From Kolteria novifilia (GTDB lineage Bacteria; Planctomycetota; Planctomycetia; Kolteriales; Kolteriaceae): a stretch of DNA of 64,000 nucleotides. This document shows positions 54,661-63,298 of this stretch, piece by piece. Each line of letters opens with the position of its first letter. Within the stretch, counting starts at the first letter, position 1. The stretch lies in the NCBI GenBank assembly GCA_007748055.1, contig CP036279.1, forward strand, positions 7,440,001-7,504,000, written 5' to 3'. Position numbers and translations under genes: made by a program. The notes below the pieces were generated by a model that worked only from the letters and a program-made list of their open reading frames with translations, did not search any database and was not told where the DNA came from.

Positions 54661-55458
54661 TCAGGTCGACTCGTCGAGGGCGCCTTCGGGGAGGCGTTCG
54701 TTCATCGCGCGCTGGTGCCCTTCCTTGAGTCGCCGATAGCGCAAGTTGAGCAGAACCACCAAGCCGATCACGACCAGGAAGCCCGAGATCTTCAGCAGTG
54801 GGTTGTCTTGACCCACGTAGCGATTGATCGCTCCGGCGCCGTAGTACATCAGGGCGCAGCCGAGCACGCTGCCGATGCTGATCCCGACGAATGTCGCCAA
54901 TCGTCCCATCCCGAGCAAACGCCCGAAGATCGACCCTCCGACGCTCCCCGTCGCCGAGAGCGGAAACATGACGAACGCGATAATGCCGAGGAAGGTGACC
55001 TGCCGCATCCAGGGATTCGACTGGAGGATGAATCGCCCATCGTCGACCAGATCGCGCAAGCGACTACCGAGGTAGGGGATCTTGAAGAGGAATCCGGTGT
55101 GGAAGACGAGCACCAGCGCGACCATCAGGTCCATGTAGAGGACCATCAGGAAGAGTTCGAAGGGCGTGAGGAATTGGGGGACTTCCGACGAGTGGTCAAT
55201 CCCGGCGAGGATGACGAACTTGCCCAGGAAGAAGAAGGTGACGACCGATGTCCCGAGAAGCTGGCCGACGCGGTGCGGCCCCCAAACCATGGCGAGCAAG
55301 AGAACCAAGACCACCGTGAGGACGAACGGCCCGATCAGGGTCATCAACCAGAGTAGGGGATAGTCCCGGCGGAAACTCTCCTCGAAGCCGTCGTTTCCGA
55401 CAGCCCGCTCCTGACTCGGCGAGGGCCGTTTCCGTCTCCTTTCGGAATGCTGCGTCAT
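54661..55458 (-). CDS. Small-multidrug-export-type membrane protein
   Basis: 265 residues with five to six hydrophobic segments. The sequence FPLSATGSVGGSIFGRLLGMGRLATFVGISIGSVLGCALMYYGAGAI and the preceding LGIIAFVMFPL fit the Sm_multidrug_ex (COG2426) family, whose function is poorly known. It faces the glycosyltransferase gene tail to tail with a five-base gap. ATG 55458 lacks a clear ribosome binding site. The charged N-terminal 30 residues are probably cytosolic. Confidence 0.75.
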   Translation of the reverse strand: MTQHSERRRKRPSPSQERAVGNDGFEESFRRDYPLLWLMTLIGPFVLTVVLVLLLAMVWGPHRVGQLLGTSVVTFFFLGKFVILAGIDHSSEVPQFLTPFELFLMVLYMDLMVALVLVFHTGFLFKIPYLGSRLRDLVDDGRFILQSNPWMRQVTFLGIIAFVMFPLSATGSVGGSIFGRLLGMGRLATFVGISIGSVLGCALMYYGAGAINRYVGQDNPLLKISGFLVVIGLVVLLNLRYRRLKEGHQRAMNERLPEGALDEST

Positions 55459-55804
55459 CAAGACAAGTCCATGTCACGAAAGAAACGTCGCCTGTGGAGC
55501 ATTCCCACGGAGCAGTGAAAGGGTGTCATTCACTCGCCACGAACGAGACGACTTGCACCGAACGAGACGACACCGGCGCCAACGAATGTCGGGGCGGTGC
55601 CAGGACGCCGCTTGCCACCACGGGTCCACGGCCACATCCTATCATGCGGCAGGATGCGGTCGATTCAAACGCCGATCCCCGAATTGCGAGCGAATCGTCC
55701 TTCCTCCGGGAGACTCGCGACCGTCGGGGCGCCCGCTCCCCGCCCGGTGTGGGCCTCGTCGCTCCGCCAATCGCAACACGTTCCCAGCCAAGAGGATAGA
55801 CGCC
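55459..55804. other. Divergent spacer upstream of the thioesterase gene
   Basis: 346 bases with no gene. CGAACGAGACGAC occurs twice 16 bases apart (near 55543 and 55559). Nothing else is recognised. Confidence 0.45.
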
Positions 55805-56239
55805 ATGACCGATTCGACCCCGTTTGTCTACGAGCGACGGGTGGCCTTCTCGGATACCGACATGGCGGGCATCGCCCACTTCACGGCCTTTATGCGCTAC
55901 GCCGAGGAGGCCGAGCACGCGTTTCTGCGTTCGCTCGACATGGGCATCATGGAAAAGCGGGGCGAGGAGAAGCTGAGTTGGCCCCGCGTCAACATTCACT
56001 GCGACTTCCATCGCCCGATTCATTTCGACGACGTCGTCCAGATCGAAGTGGCGGTCAAGGAATTGAAAGAAAAGGCGGTCACCTACTGCTTCAAGGTGAA
56101 GCTCAAGGGGAAACTGATGGCCAGCGCGACCTCGACCGCGGTCTACTGCAAGGTCACCCAGGGCAAACTCGCCTCGGTGCCAATCCCCCCCGAGTTCGTC
56201 GAACGGCTCCGGTCGGCGCTCCTGATCGAGGACAAGTAG
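55805..56239 (+). CDS. Acyl-CoA thioesterase of the YbgC/4HBT hotdog family
   Basis: 144 residues from ATG 55805 with AGAGGA ahead. The hotdog-fold motif RRVAFSDTDMAGIAHFTAFMRYAEEAEHAFLRSLDM is the YbgC/FadM signature; the Asp in DTDMAGIAHF is the catalytic acid. It hydrolyses acyl-CoA thioesters, with the exact chain specificity unknown. A composite repeat follows after 27 bases, and the mtdB gene converges further on. Confidence 0.88.
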   Translation: MTDSTPFVYERRVAFSDTDMAGIAHFTAFMRYAEEAEHAFLRSLDMGIMEKRGEEKLSWPRVNIHCDFHRPIHFDDVVQIEVAVKELKEKAVTYCFKVKLKGKLMASATSTAVYCKVTQGKLASVPIPPEFVERLRSALLIEDK

Positions 56240-56266
56240 CAGCCGCGATCCGCCAACTCATGGGTG

Positions 56267-56405
56267 GCCCAGATTGCTCGTCAATCTGGGCACGCGCGGC
56301 GTGCAAGAGGCCTGTCAAAACGACGGCTACCAAGCGGAAAGCGATGGAGTTCTCCTGGTCCTCTTGTGGCTTCGCCACTCCGGTTGGCAAGCAACCGGAG
56401 CCACC
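56267..56405. repeat. Composite two-hairpin repeat, copy 2
   Basis: Hairpin one (GCCCAGATTGCTCGTCAATCTGGGC, 56267-56291; listed in parts: arms GCCCAGA and TCTGGGC) and hairpin two (CTCTTGTGGCTTCGCCAC with CCGGTTG-GCAAG-CAACCGG, 56361-56405) are 94 bases apart, matching 51198-51329 in order and spacing. It lies between the thioesterase and mtdB stop codons. Confidence 0.75.
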
Positions 56406-56429
56406 CTTGAGAGTGTGGCCCATGTTGAT

Positions 56430-57290
56430 CTATTCCGCCTCGAGGCGGAGCCCCAAGTCGTGGATCTCCGCGGCGTCGAAGACTTGGTCGTTCGACTCGA
56501 AGAGCCGGGCGATCGCGGCTTTGTGGATCTTCATCTTGATGCCGCCGACGCCGATCGCCCCGTAGTGGACCAACGACGATTCTTCGCGTCCGGCATCCAT
56601 CGGATCGATCCCCTCGATCCCCGCCGGCGGCACCGCGTTGAGATCGACGACCACGTGGAGATAGTTCTGAGCCCCCAGCTGCTCCTTCGAGATGAGTTGG
56701 GCTCCCGCGGCGCCGGCCGCGACGATCAGATCGTACTGCGCCTCGAGCTTCGCCCCGGGACCGAAGGCGAGCGGTTCGACGGCCGCTCCCTGTTGTTTCG
56801 CGACCAACGCGGCACACGCGTCGGCGGCGCGATCGACACTGCGCGAGGCGAGCTCGACCTTGGCCCCCTGACGCGCCAGGAGCAACGCGACGCGCTGCCC
56901 GACGGGGCCGGTGCCACCCAGCACGAGGGATCGGGTATGTTCGAAGTCGAGATGCCTGCCTGCCGCGATGACCGCAGCCGCCGCGGTGGTGTTGGCGCCG
57001 TTGGAGTCGAGCATGACGCTGGTGCGCATTGGGCCGAAGAAGGTCTTGGTGACGTTGGCAAGTAGTTCCTCGCCACGCGCGACGCTGTGGCCGCCGATGA
57101 AGATGGCGGTCGATTTCAGGTCGGACGGCCCGCGCGTGAAGATCGCGCCGTGTACGAGGCTCTCGACCTCTTCGGGTTCGACCGCGCCGTGGGAGAGGAG
57201 ATGATCGACCCCCGCGTCGATCGCGACGACGGCGTCGAAGGCACTGGGGTGTTTGTCGGCATCGAGCTGGAGGAGGATTTTGGGTTTCAT
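56430..57290 (-). CDS. mtdB: NAD(P)-dependent methylene-tetrahydromethanopterin dehydrogenase
   Basis: A 286-residue enzyme oxidising methylene- to methenyl-H4MPT (or H4F in MtdA-type enzymes). Matches to MtdA/MtdB include LLQLDADKHPSAFDAVVAIDAGVDHL, STAIFIGG, FFGPMRTSVMLDSNGANTTAAAAV, the Rossmann loop VLGGTGPVGQRVALLLA and C-terminal GAIGVGGIKMKIHKAAIARLFES. The gene lies 362 bases downstream of fae, the preceding step, and in planctomycetes such genes form the H4MPT C1 pathway. The start codon is ATG 57290. H4MPT specificity versus H4F cannot be settled from sequence alone. Confidence 0.93.
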   Translation of the reverse strand: MKPKILLQLDADKHPSAFDAVVAIDAGVDHLLSHGAVEPEEVESLVHGAIFTRGPSDLKSTAIFIGGHSVARGEELLANVTKTFFGPMRTSVMLDSNGANTTAAAAVIAAGRHLDFEHTRSLVLGGTGPVGQRVALLLARQGAKVELASRSVDRAADACAALVAKQQGAAVEPLAFGPGAKLEAQYDLIVAAGAAGAQLISKEQLGAQNYLHVVVDLNAVPPAGIEGIDPMDAGREESSLVHYGAIGVGGIKMKIHKAAIARLFESNDQVFDAAEIHDLGLRLEAE

Positions 57291-57476
57291 GGTTGGAGCG
57301 CTCGCGAGAGTTCGGCCGCATCACGGCCGGTGAGCAGGGAAGGAGAGAACGTGGGGCGACGAGTGCCCCGATGGAGAAGGATGGTCCGCCACTGGCCGAC
57401 AGGCGACCAGCGGCATCCCTGATGTTGACGTTGGAGTTCGGCTAGCGTGGTTGAGTGCCAGCCGGGGCGACCGTGG

Positions 57477-57667
57477 GCCTTCGCCGATTAAAAACCGGCG
57501 AGACCATCTGCCTTCGCCGATTAAAAACCGGCGAGACCATCTGCCTTCGCCGATTAAAAACCGGCGAGCCTATCTGCCTTCGCCGATTAAAAACCGGCGA
57601 GACCATCTGCCTTCGCCGATTAAAAACCGGCGAGACCATCTGCCTTCGCCGATTAAAAACCGGCGAA
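57477..57667. repeat. 33-bp direct tandem repeat, five units plus one partial, overlapping the fae stop
   Basis: Units start at 57477, 57510, 57543, 57576, 57609 and 57642, with the last one partial. Each unit contains a hairpin TTCGCCG-ATTAAAAAC-CGGCGA. Read leftward in the gene direction, the rightmost copy supplies the final codons and TAA stop of fae, and the further copies are spare stop-plus-hairpin units. One unit differs (GAGCC for GAGAC). The gap 57291-57652 holds this array and a degenerate CACTGGC-type hairpin near 57387. Confidence 0.95.
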
Positions 57668-58150
57668 GGGGTGCTTCGCGGAGTCTTTCTTCGCGACGAC
57701 GTCGGCGGCGCTGGGGTCGCCCTTCATCGCTCGCTCGATCGAGAGCTTGGTCGCCTCGTAGTTGTAGTCGTAGATCTTCTTGTCGTCACTGGCTTCCCAG
57801 TGAATGAAGACGCCACAGACACACACGAGGTTCTCGGCATCCGACTTCGGAATAGTTCCCTCGGCGACACAGTCGGTGATCGCCTTGGCGACCGCGAACT
57901 GGGCCGGGCCGAACATTTGCACGGCCTGCTTGGCCCCCTTGATGGTGACCTTCGTGATCAAGACCGTGGCCGGCTTGACCAAAATGTTCGGTTCGAGCAC
58001 CGCCAGCAGGTTCGAGTGACCCGCCTTTTGGTCCGCAAGCGCCTGGGCGAATGCGTGTCCGACCGGTCCATCCTTGCTACCGATGAGTAGATCGATATGG
58101 GCGACTTCGTTGCCTTCGCCCACCAATGCCTCGCCAATGTACATCGACAT
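57653..58150 (-). CDS. fae: Formaldehyde-activating enzyme
   Basis: 165 residues, the family's usual length. It condenses formaldehyde with tetrahydromethanopterin. MYIGEALVGEGNEVAHIDLLIGSKDGPVGHAF contains the active-site His18 and is the family signature; NLLAVLEPNILVKPATVLITKVTIKGAKQAVQMFGPAQ follows. AGAGGG lies seven bases before ATG 58150. The last five residues (PFAGF) and the stop are part of a 33-bp tandem array. With mtdB downstream it forms the core of planctomycete H4MPT-linked C1 oxidation or detoxification. Confidence 0.96.
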   Translation of the reverse strand: MSMYIGEALVGEGNEVAHIDLLIGSKDGPVGHAFAQALADQKAGHSNLLAVLEPNILVKPATVLITKVTIKGAKQAVQMFGPAQFAVAKAITDCVAEGTIPKSDAENLVCVCGVFIHWEASDDKKIYDYNYEATKLSIERAMKGDPSAADVVAKKDSAKHPFAGF

Positions 58151-58374
58151 GGTCAGTCCCTCTGGAGATCTCTCGCCGGTGAAGTTGGCTCTTCGCCTGC
58201 CGGCGGGTGCGTCGCACGCACACATTTCGTGCTCAGGGCAACGGCTGGAGGACCAAACCGACACACCCCCCGGGTCTGGTTACCCGCTGTCCGATTCAGT
58301 TGCCCAACGAGGAACGATGATATGGTGCCCATGCCGCGATTCCAAGGCCCCAGCGGTATTCGGGAACCGCGCCG

Positions 58375-60363
58375 CTACTTCAAGACGGCGGGCAGGAGCT
58401 TCGGTTCTTCGGACCCGTCCGAAGCCGGCTCGCGGTGGTCGAGCAGTTGGATTGGATGCTTCGCGTCGACCGACTCGAGATGCTCGAGAAGGATTCGTCT
58501 TACTTCAAGCACTGTCAACGGGTGAGCCAGGCAGTCGGAGTGACTCGCGGGAACAATGTACTCGGAGTCGACATCCTCGAGATGAGCGCTGGTGTAAGGC
58601 ACCACGCCATCGGTCCCCTTCTCGGGCGTCGTTCCCGAGATGTCTCCGATGATCGAGTGGGCCGCAAGCTCATCGTCACGCTTTAGTTCCGCGACCACTT
58701 GGATGATCGGGCTCTCCGGCGAGAGCGTGTCGACCGAGGTCGGCAGGTTCCCCTCGAACTCCGTATTGAAGATGCCCGGATTTCGCTGCGCCAGTTTCGC
58801 GCCCACCTCGGTCACCGTCTTCGGCAGGGAGATGAGCGCCGAGCCCAACCGACCCAGCGGCTTGACCGCCAACTCGCTTCCCCGGTGCGGCGTCGCGACG
58901 AAGACGACCCGACGAACGTAGGGTTCGCGATGGTAGAAGAAGATTCGCTGGAGCCGCTCCCGCTCCTCGGGCGTCGCGTTGATCGTCTCGAACGGCTGGG
59001 TGCTGACGAGGTTCCAGAGATCGCTGCCACTCTCCTGAACCATCATCTTCGCCAAGATCCCGCCCATGCTGTGACCGACGAGGACCATCTGCTCGAACGT
59101 CTCGTCGCTCTGGTCCGGATCGAGTGACTGACGGACATCGGTCAGCACCTTCCGCAAGGAGCCGGCGGAGTAGGGAATCGGGTTGCCTGTCGGGTACAGG
59201 AAGAACCAGAACTGGTAGCGTTCGCGCAGCTTTGGATCCCCGCGCAGATCGTTGAACATCGTCATCCAAATCAACGGGCTCGACCAAAGCCCGTGCACCA
59301 TGACGACCGGGATCTTCTCGGGATCATACGGCTCGAGCATGTAGAGCCCGGTCCGATCCGCGACGGATCCGGGACGAAGCAAGCTCTTGAGCTCGAGACG
59401 TTCGAGCCGAGTCTCGGCAAGATGAAATCCGAGCGGAGCGGTCAGGTTCGACTCCAACGGGACGACTTGGCCAGCCACCTCGATCGACTGCGACCGTAGC
59501 GGGTCGTGAAGCTCCAAGGTCGCGTGGCGCCGACAACCCTTCGCGTCGCACAACCCTCCGTCCATCCGCAGAAACGCCGTCACCGGGAAGCTCGTTCGCT
59601 CGGGATAGAACTTGTCCTGCGGCGACACCGCTTCGCGCGGGCGGCGTTCGCAAATCAACGGCACGCCCAACCCGTAGGTGTGGTAGCGGTTCTCGAGTCC
59701 TTGGACCTCGTAGTCGTTGGCGAAGAGGAAGGGGCCGAACTCCTCGGCGTTCCAGAGGAAACCATGGCGAGTGATCTCGATCTCGATGCCGCCGTCGCCG
59801 AACTCGACGTTCATCTTGTCCTCGACGCAGTGTTCGGACTTCTCGGACTTCTGGGTCTTCTGCGCGAGGCGAATGCACTTGGCGAGCGCCCGGTTGTAGA
59901 GGTCGCACGTAAGCCGGTACTGCGGGTCGAACTGCGCGGTGTCGTTGTGAGGCAGCGTCGGGTCGAATAGGTAGTAGTACGCGTACGCGACGGTTCCGAA
60001 ATAGAGCCCGAGCGATTGCTCGGGGTGACGGCGTTCGGCACGGCGCGCGGCGTCGAAGGAGAGTTCCGCCATCGCGAAGGCGAGTTCCTGGTTTGGTTCC
60101 TCCCGCACCATGCCGTCGAGCACCGAAAGGGTCTCGATCGGGTCGCGGCGGAAGTTCGCCTTCAGGTCGTAGCGGCTCAGTAGCTGCATCGTCCTCGGGC
60201 TGACCGAGCCGGAATTGAGGACGTTGGCCCGCATCTTCGCGAGCATGGTATCGGTTCGAACGGTGCGGACGTGCACGCCGGGCGAACAGGCGATGGACAG
60301 CCCCGCGAGCAGGAGCACCAGGACATGTCGGCGGTAGGGTCGTCGAATCATGGCCTCGCTCAT
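58375..60363 (-). CDS. Large alpha/beta-hydrolase lipoprotein
   Basis: 662 residues. The N-terminal signal VLVLLLAGLSIACSPG has a lipobox-like IAC (Cys26). The first 340 residues are mixed helical and beta and unlike known hydrolases. From about residue 350 an alpha/beta-hydrolase fold starts with VVMVHGLWSSPLIW (oxyanion region) and GHSMGG at 430-435 (nucleophile Ser432), and a late ASHSDCLAHP probably contributes the catalytic His. It is probably an envelope lipase or esterase. ATG 60363 or 60351 may be used. Neighbouring genes do not hint at the substrate. Confidence 0.85.
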   Translation of the reverse strand: MSEAMIRRPYRRHVLVLLLAGLSIACSPGVHVRTVRTDTMLAKMRANVLNSGSVSPRTMQLLSRYDLKANFRRDPIETLSVLDGMVREEPNQELAFAMAELSFDAARRAERRHPEQSLGLYFGTVAYAYYYLFDPTLPHNDTAQFDPQYRLTCDLYNRALAKCIRLAQKTQKSEKSEHCVEDKMNVEFGDGGIEIEITRHGFLWNAEEFGPFLFANDYEVQGLENRYHTYGLGVPLICERRPREAVSPQDKFYPERTSFPVTAFLRMDGGLCDAKGCRRHATLELHDPLRSQSIEVAGQVVPLESNLTAPLGFHLAETRLERLELKSLLRPGSVADRTGLYMLEPYDPEKIPVVMVHGLWSSPLIWMTMFNDLRGDPKLRERYQFWFFLYPTGNPIPYSAGSLRKVLTDVRQSLDPDQSDETFEQMVLVGHSMGGILAKMMVQESGSDLWNLVSTQPFETINATPEERERLQRIFFYHREPYVRRVVFVATPHRGSELAVKPLGRLGSALISLPKTVTEVGAKLAQRNPGIFNTEFEGNLPTSVDTLSPESPIIQVVAELKRDDELAAHSIIGDISGTTPEKGTDGVVPYTSAHLEDVDSEYIVPASHSDCLAHPLTVLEVRRILLEHLESVDAKHPIQLLDHREPASDGSEEPKLLPAVLK

Positions 60364-60913
60364 TGCACTCGACCCATCCCCGGGGCCGAGTTCGGAACAC
60401 CGATACCGAAGTTGGAATGGAGCGGGCGGGACGATAACGGGAACTCAGTTTCCGTCAAGGCGGTCTCGAGGACACTTGCGTCGCGGGAAGGGATGTTTCG
60501 CGCGGCGCGTCAAGCTCCTCCTTCCTAGTGCTCCCCCTTGGCCAAACCATCTTGGTTGGGGAGGTAGAGAGGCTTCTCTCAGATGACGGGAATGCTGAAC
60601 GTGTGAAGATAGGGGATTGGAAGAAGAGCGATTGTTGGAGAAGATGCCAAGAGAAGGCGCGAGATCCGTCAAAGGGTGATGGACGGGGAATGGCGGATGG
60701 ATGTAGCCGGACGGGCACGCGGAATGCGCGAAGGGAAACGGGGCGGAGTGCCGCCGAACCGCGGAGGAAAGGAAAAAGAAAACCCGTGAAGACCCGGCGG
60801 CTCGCGAATCCTAGTCGCGAGCCGCCGGCATCTGCTTGCCGAGACGAGGGAACTGGAGAGGTCTGAAGCTCGCCGAAGCTCGCTTCTAGTCGTCACGGGT
60901 CTGGTCGTTGACC
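60364..60913. other. Spacer with a strong inverted repeat
   Basis: 550 bases without a supported gene. An in-frame open stretch of 112 codons at 60528-60866 on the plus strand is Arg/Lys/Gly-rich with no family features and no good ribosome binding site, and is not called. A perfect 14-base inverted repeat at 60794-60828 is listed separately. CTCCCCCTTGG near 60532 may be a degenerate copy of the CTCCCCCTTG hairpin. Confidence 0.45.
60794..60828 (-). terminator. Perfect 14-bp inverted repeat downstream of the HTH-REC gene
   Basis: CCGGCGGCTCGCGA (60794-60807) and TCGCGAGCCGCCGG (60815-60828) pair perfectly around ATCCTAG. It lies about 85 bases after the stop of the leftward regulator gene, so it could act as a terminator, though the T-rich stretch on that strand starts some 15 bases further on rather than directly at the stem. 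Confidence 0.5.
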
Positions 60914-61492
60914 TTAGAGAGCTTCTTTCTTCGAACGAACCATCGTCCGGAGACGCTCCACAAGCAGCGCGGGATCAAACGGCTTCTTGAAGACTTCCGT
61001 GAAGCCGTGATTCGTCAGCGAATCGGGATCCGCTTCGTCCTCGGATGCCAGTCCGATGATGACGCACTCGTCGTAAGAGTTGTTGCGTCGGAGGTTGCTG
61101 GCGATCTGAATGCCTTCGCTCCGCCCCATGGCGAGGTCGAGAACGATGGCGTCGGGATGAAAAGATTCAGCTTGGATGCCCGCTTCGAATCCGCTGTGGG
61201 CGATCTGAACCTTGTAATCTTCACTTTCGGGCATCATCGCACGAAGACGGTCGATCATCATGCGGTCGGTCCCGATGATGAGCAACTTGCTCATTGATTC
61301 CTCTTCGAGTTCTCCCAAGGGCATTTGATGCTCTTTGAGAAAGCGAATGAGGTGTTCTCGTGGGATTCGACGATCTTGCGAGCCCGGGATTCGATAGCCG
61401 ACGAGGCGGCCGGAATCAAACCACTTGCTGACCGTTCGCGGGGCGACCTTGCAGATCTTCGCCACTTGGCCGGTCGTAAACACCTTTTTCAT
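60914..61492 (-). CDS. HTH (MerR/BldC-like) plus receiver-domain regulator
   Basis: 192 residues. The N-terminal excisionase/MerR-type helix-turn-helix (FTTGQVAKICKVAPRTVSKWFDSGRLVGYRIPGSQDRRIPREHLIRFLKEH) is followed by a receiver domain (KLLIIGTDRMMIDRLRAMM, probable phospho-acceptor Asp119 in AIVLDLAMG, Lys170 in VFKKPF). The usual acidic pair at the end of strand 1 is reduced to one Asp (GTD). The DNA-binding domain precedes the receiver, the reverse of typical response regulators, as known in some planctomycete proteins. ATG 61492 has GGAG upstream. The target genes are unknown. Confidence 0.85.
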   Translation of the reverse strand: MKKVFTTGQVAKICKVAPRTVSKWFDSGRLVGYRIPGSQDRRIPREHLIRFLKEHQMPLGELEEESMSKLLIIGTDRMMIDRLRAMMPESEDYKVQIAHSGFEAGIQAESFHPDAIVLDLAMGRSEGIQIASNLRRNNSYDECVIIGLASEDEADPDSLTNHGFTEVFKKPFDPALLVERLRTMVRSKKEAL

Positions 61493-62180
61493 TGGTTGGC
61501 ACTCCAGTTCCGACAACTGCGCGTTCGGGGCCGCCCCTCCGGGGAAAGGGCCGGCACACTCCCTTGGTTCCATTCAGTCTCGGTCGGAAGGTCACTACGA
61601 CTCTCCGGGTTAAGCCGCGGATGACATCGCCCAAGTGGCGCGACGCGGATAAACCGACGTCTCGCTCCCTGGTTGATCCTGGTTCGGAAAGGCCTCCCGC
61701 TCTCCGTTCCAGGGAAGTCACCATGGCGGTCTAGCTAAGAGATCGGTAAATCCGCGCGTGATAATGAGCAGAATCGAGTCGGTTAGGAAACCTACGGGCA
61801 AATTGGTCCGTTCTGCAGGCTGAGGCGCGTGAGGAAAGAGCGTGTCATTGGCAGAAAAGTCACCCTAGCGTGACTTGGAAACCATGAAAGAGACGCTGAA
61901 CTGCCAATTAGAGTGATCTTGGGCAAACTGGATAAGATCACAGCCTCGTCACCGAACGCCCGACAGAGCGGCGCCGACCCGCACGAGGATTCCCGCGCGA
62001 ATGGACCGATCATGGCGTCCGTGCCAGACCAGATACGTCGTCCTTGGAAGAGCGATTCGGAAACCGGGTGATTCGAGGTGTGTGAGCAAGAGGTGCGACC
62101 GGCTTCGTCGTGCAGTGAATACTACCGGTCGGGTCAAGCCCAACGTTTGAAATCGTTGCGCGGAATCGAACGATTGATCG
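61493..62180. other. Long spacer, no gene recognised
   Basis: 688 bases between the leftward HTH-REC start and the leftward PAP2 stop. It holds the regulator's promoter. A small hairpin AAGTCAC-CCTAGC-GTGACTT is near 61858. No coding frame with family features and no RNA gene was recognised; a small RNA cannot be excluded. Confidence 0.4.
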
Positions 62181-62942
62181 TCACGCCGCGCGGAGCGAGG
62201 TCCGCGTGGGAGAGGCATCGCGGGGATAGGGAACGGAGAAGCGGCGATCGAACCACTCCGCGAAGCGACGGGCGGCACCGGCACGCGGCAATAGGTACGC
62301 GGCCAGGAAACCGATCAGTCCGCCGAAGAGACAGTCGCTGAAGAAGTGGCGTTCCTTCCAAATCCGACTGCCGCCGCAACCGACCGTCAGGGCGATCATC
62401 GCGGGACGCAGGGGAGGATAGAAGGCGGAGAGCGAACCACCATAGCTCGCGGCCGCCGCCGTATGCCCGGAGGGAAAGGACTGATAGTCGCCGCCCGCGG
62501 TGAACTTGTGCCAGCCGTGAATGACCGTCTTGCCTTGACTAACCTCCGGTCGCTCGCGTCCGGTGACCCGCTTGACCCCTTCGACGCCGAGGGCGACCAC
62601 GATCGCGCTGAGGGCGAGGAAGACGACGCGGCTGCGCCGGTGCCGATCGAGTCGCCAGATCGCGAACGCGACCAGCAAGACGAAGATGTTCTCGCCCCAA
62701 ACCTCGACGGAACTGAAGATCCGCTTGAGGGGCTTGAAGTGGTCGGGAACGGGACGGGTGTTGTGGTTGAAGACGTCGTGCGCGAGGTTGTAGACGTAGA
62801 GGTCGAGGTCGTAGACGTACCGGTCGGCCTCGAGGGTGAGCCCGACACCCGCCAACGCCAAGCCGATCACCATCAGGATGGAGGTCTGGCGCCACCGGGG
62901 CGCGTGAGAAGGGGAATCACTGATCGCCGGCGCCCAAGTCAT
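62181..62942 (-). CDS. PAP2-superfamily phosphatase, membrane-bound
   Basis: 253 residues with about five hydrophobic segments. The three phosphatase motifs are intact: K-x6-RP (Lys124, Arg131-Pro132 in KRVTGRERP), PSGH (157-160), and SR-x5-H-x3-D (Ser192, Arg193, His199, Asp203 in SRIWKERHFFSD). It dephosphorylates a lipid pyrophosphate or phosphatidic acid; undecaprenyl pyrophosphate is a common substrate. ATG 62942 lacks a strong ribosome binding site. It is a single gene. Confidence 0.92.
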   Translation of the reverse strand: MTWAPAISDSPSHAPRWRQTSILMVIGLALAGVGLTLEADRYVYDLDLYVYNLAHDVFNHNTRPVPDHFKPLKRIFSSVEVWGENIFVLLVAFAIWRLDRHRRSRVVFLALSAIVVALGVEGVKRVTGRERPEVSQGKTVIHGWHKFTAGGDYQSFPSGHTAAAASYGGSLSAFYPPLRPAMIALTVGCGGSRIWKERHFFSDCLFGGLIGFLAAYLLPRAGAARRFAEWFDRRFSVPYPRDASPTRTSLRAA

Positions 62943-63298
62943 GTCGTCTCCGCGAACTCGTCATTGCCTGGAAATGGCCTCTCCAGCCCCAAACGGACCC
63001 AGGGGTGCGGATAATGCCCAATCGTCAATCTGGATCAAGCCCGATCGCGTGACGTTCCCTACGACGGGCAAGGTTTCCCGCGAACCGCGCGAAATGGTTG
63101 ATCAAGAGCACCTGCGCGATTGACAACGTTCGAAGCAGAATAGAGGATAGGAAATGGTGGAGTATCGTGTGGCCACGCCACCGATCCCCGACAGTTGGCC
63201 ACTCGGCCAAACTGGCACTCACGACGCCTATTACCTTCGGTCGTGACGCATCTCGCGCAACGACCACGCCCGTCGACATCTACCGTAAAGGGTTGGGA
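62943..63298. other. Divergent spacer between PAP2 and the terminal prenyltransferase-fold gene
   Basis: 356 bases with no gene. A TTGGCC-ACTC-GGCCAA hairpin lies near 63194-63209. Promoters for both flanking genes must be here; none is clear. Confidence 0.4.

Noticed and set aside
57455-58090. A plus-strand open frame with an 11-residue repeat
   Set aside because: It runs over the 33-bp array and is antisense to fae.
60528-60866. A 112-codon open frame
   Set aside because: It is highly basic with no conserved features and crosses the perfect inverted repeat; not called.
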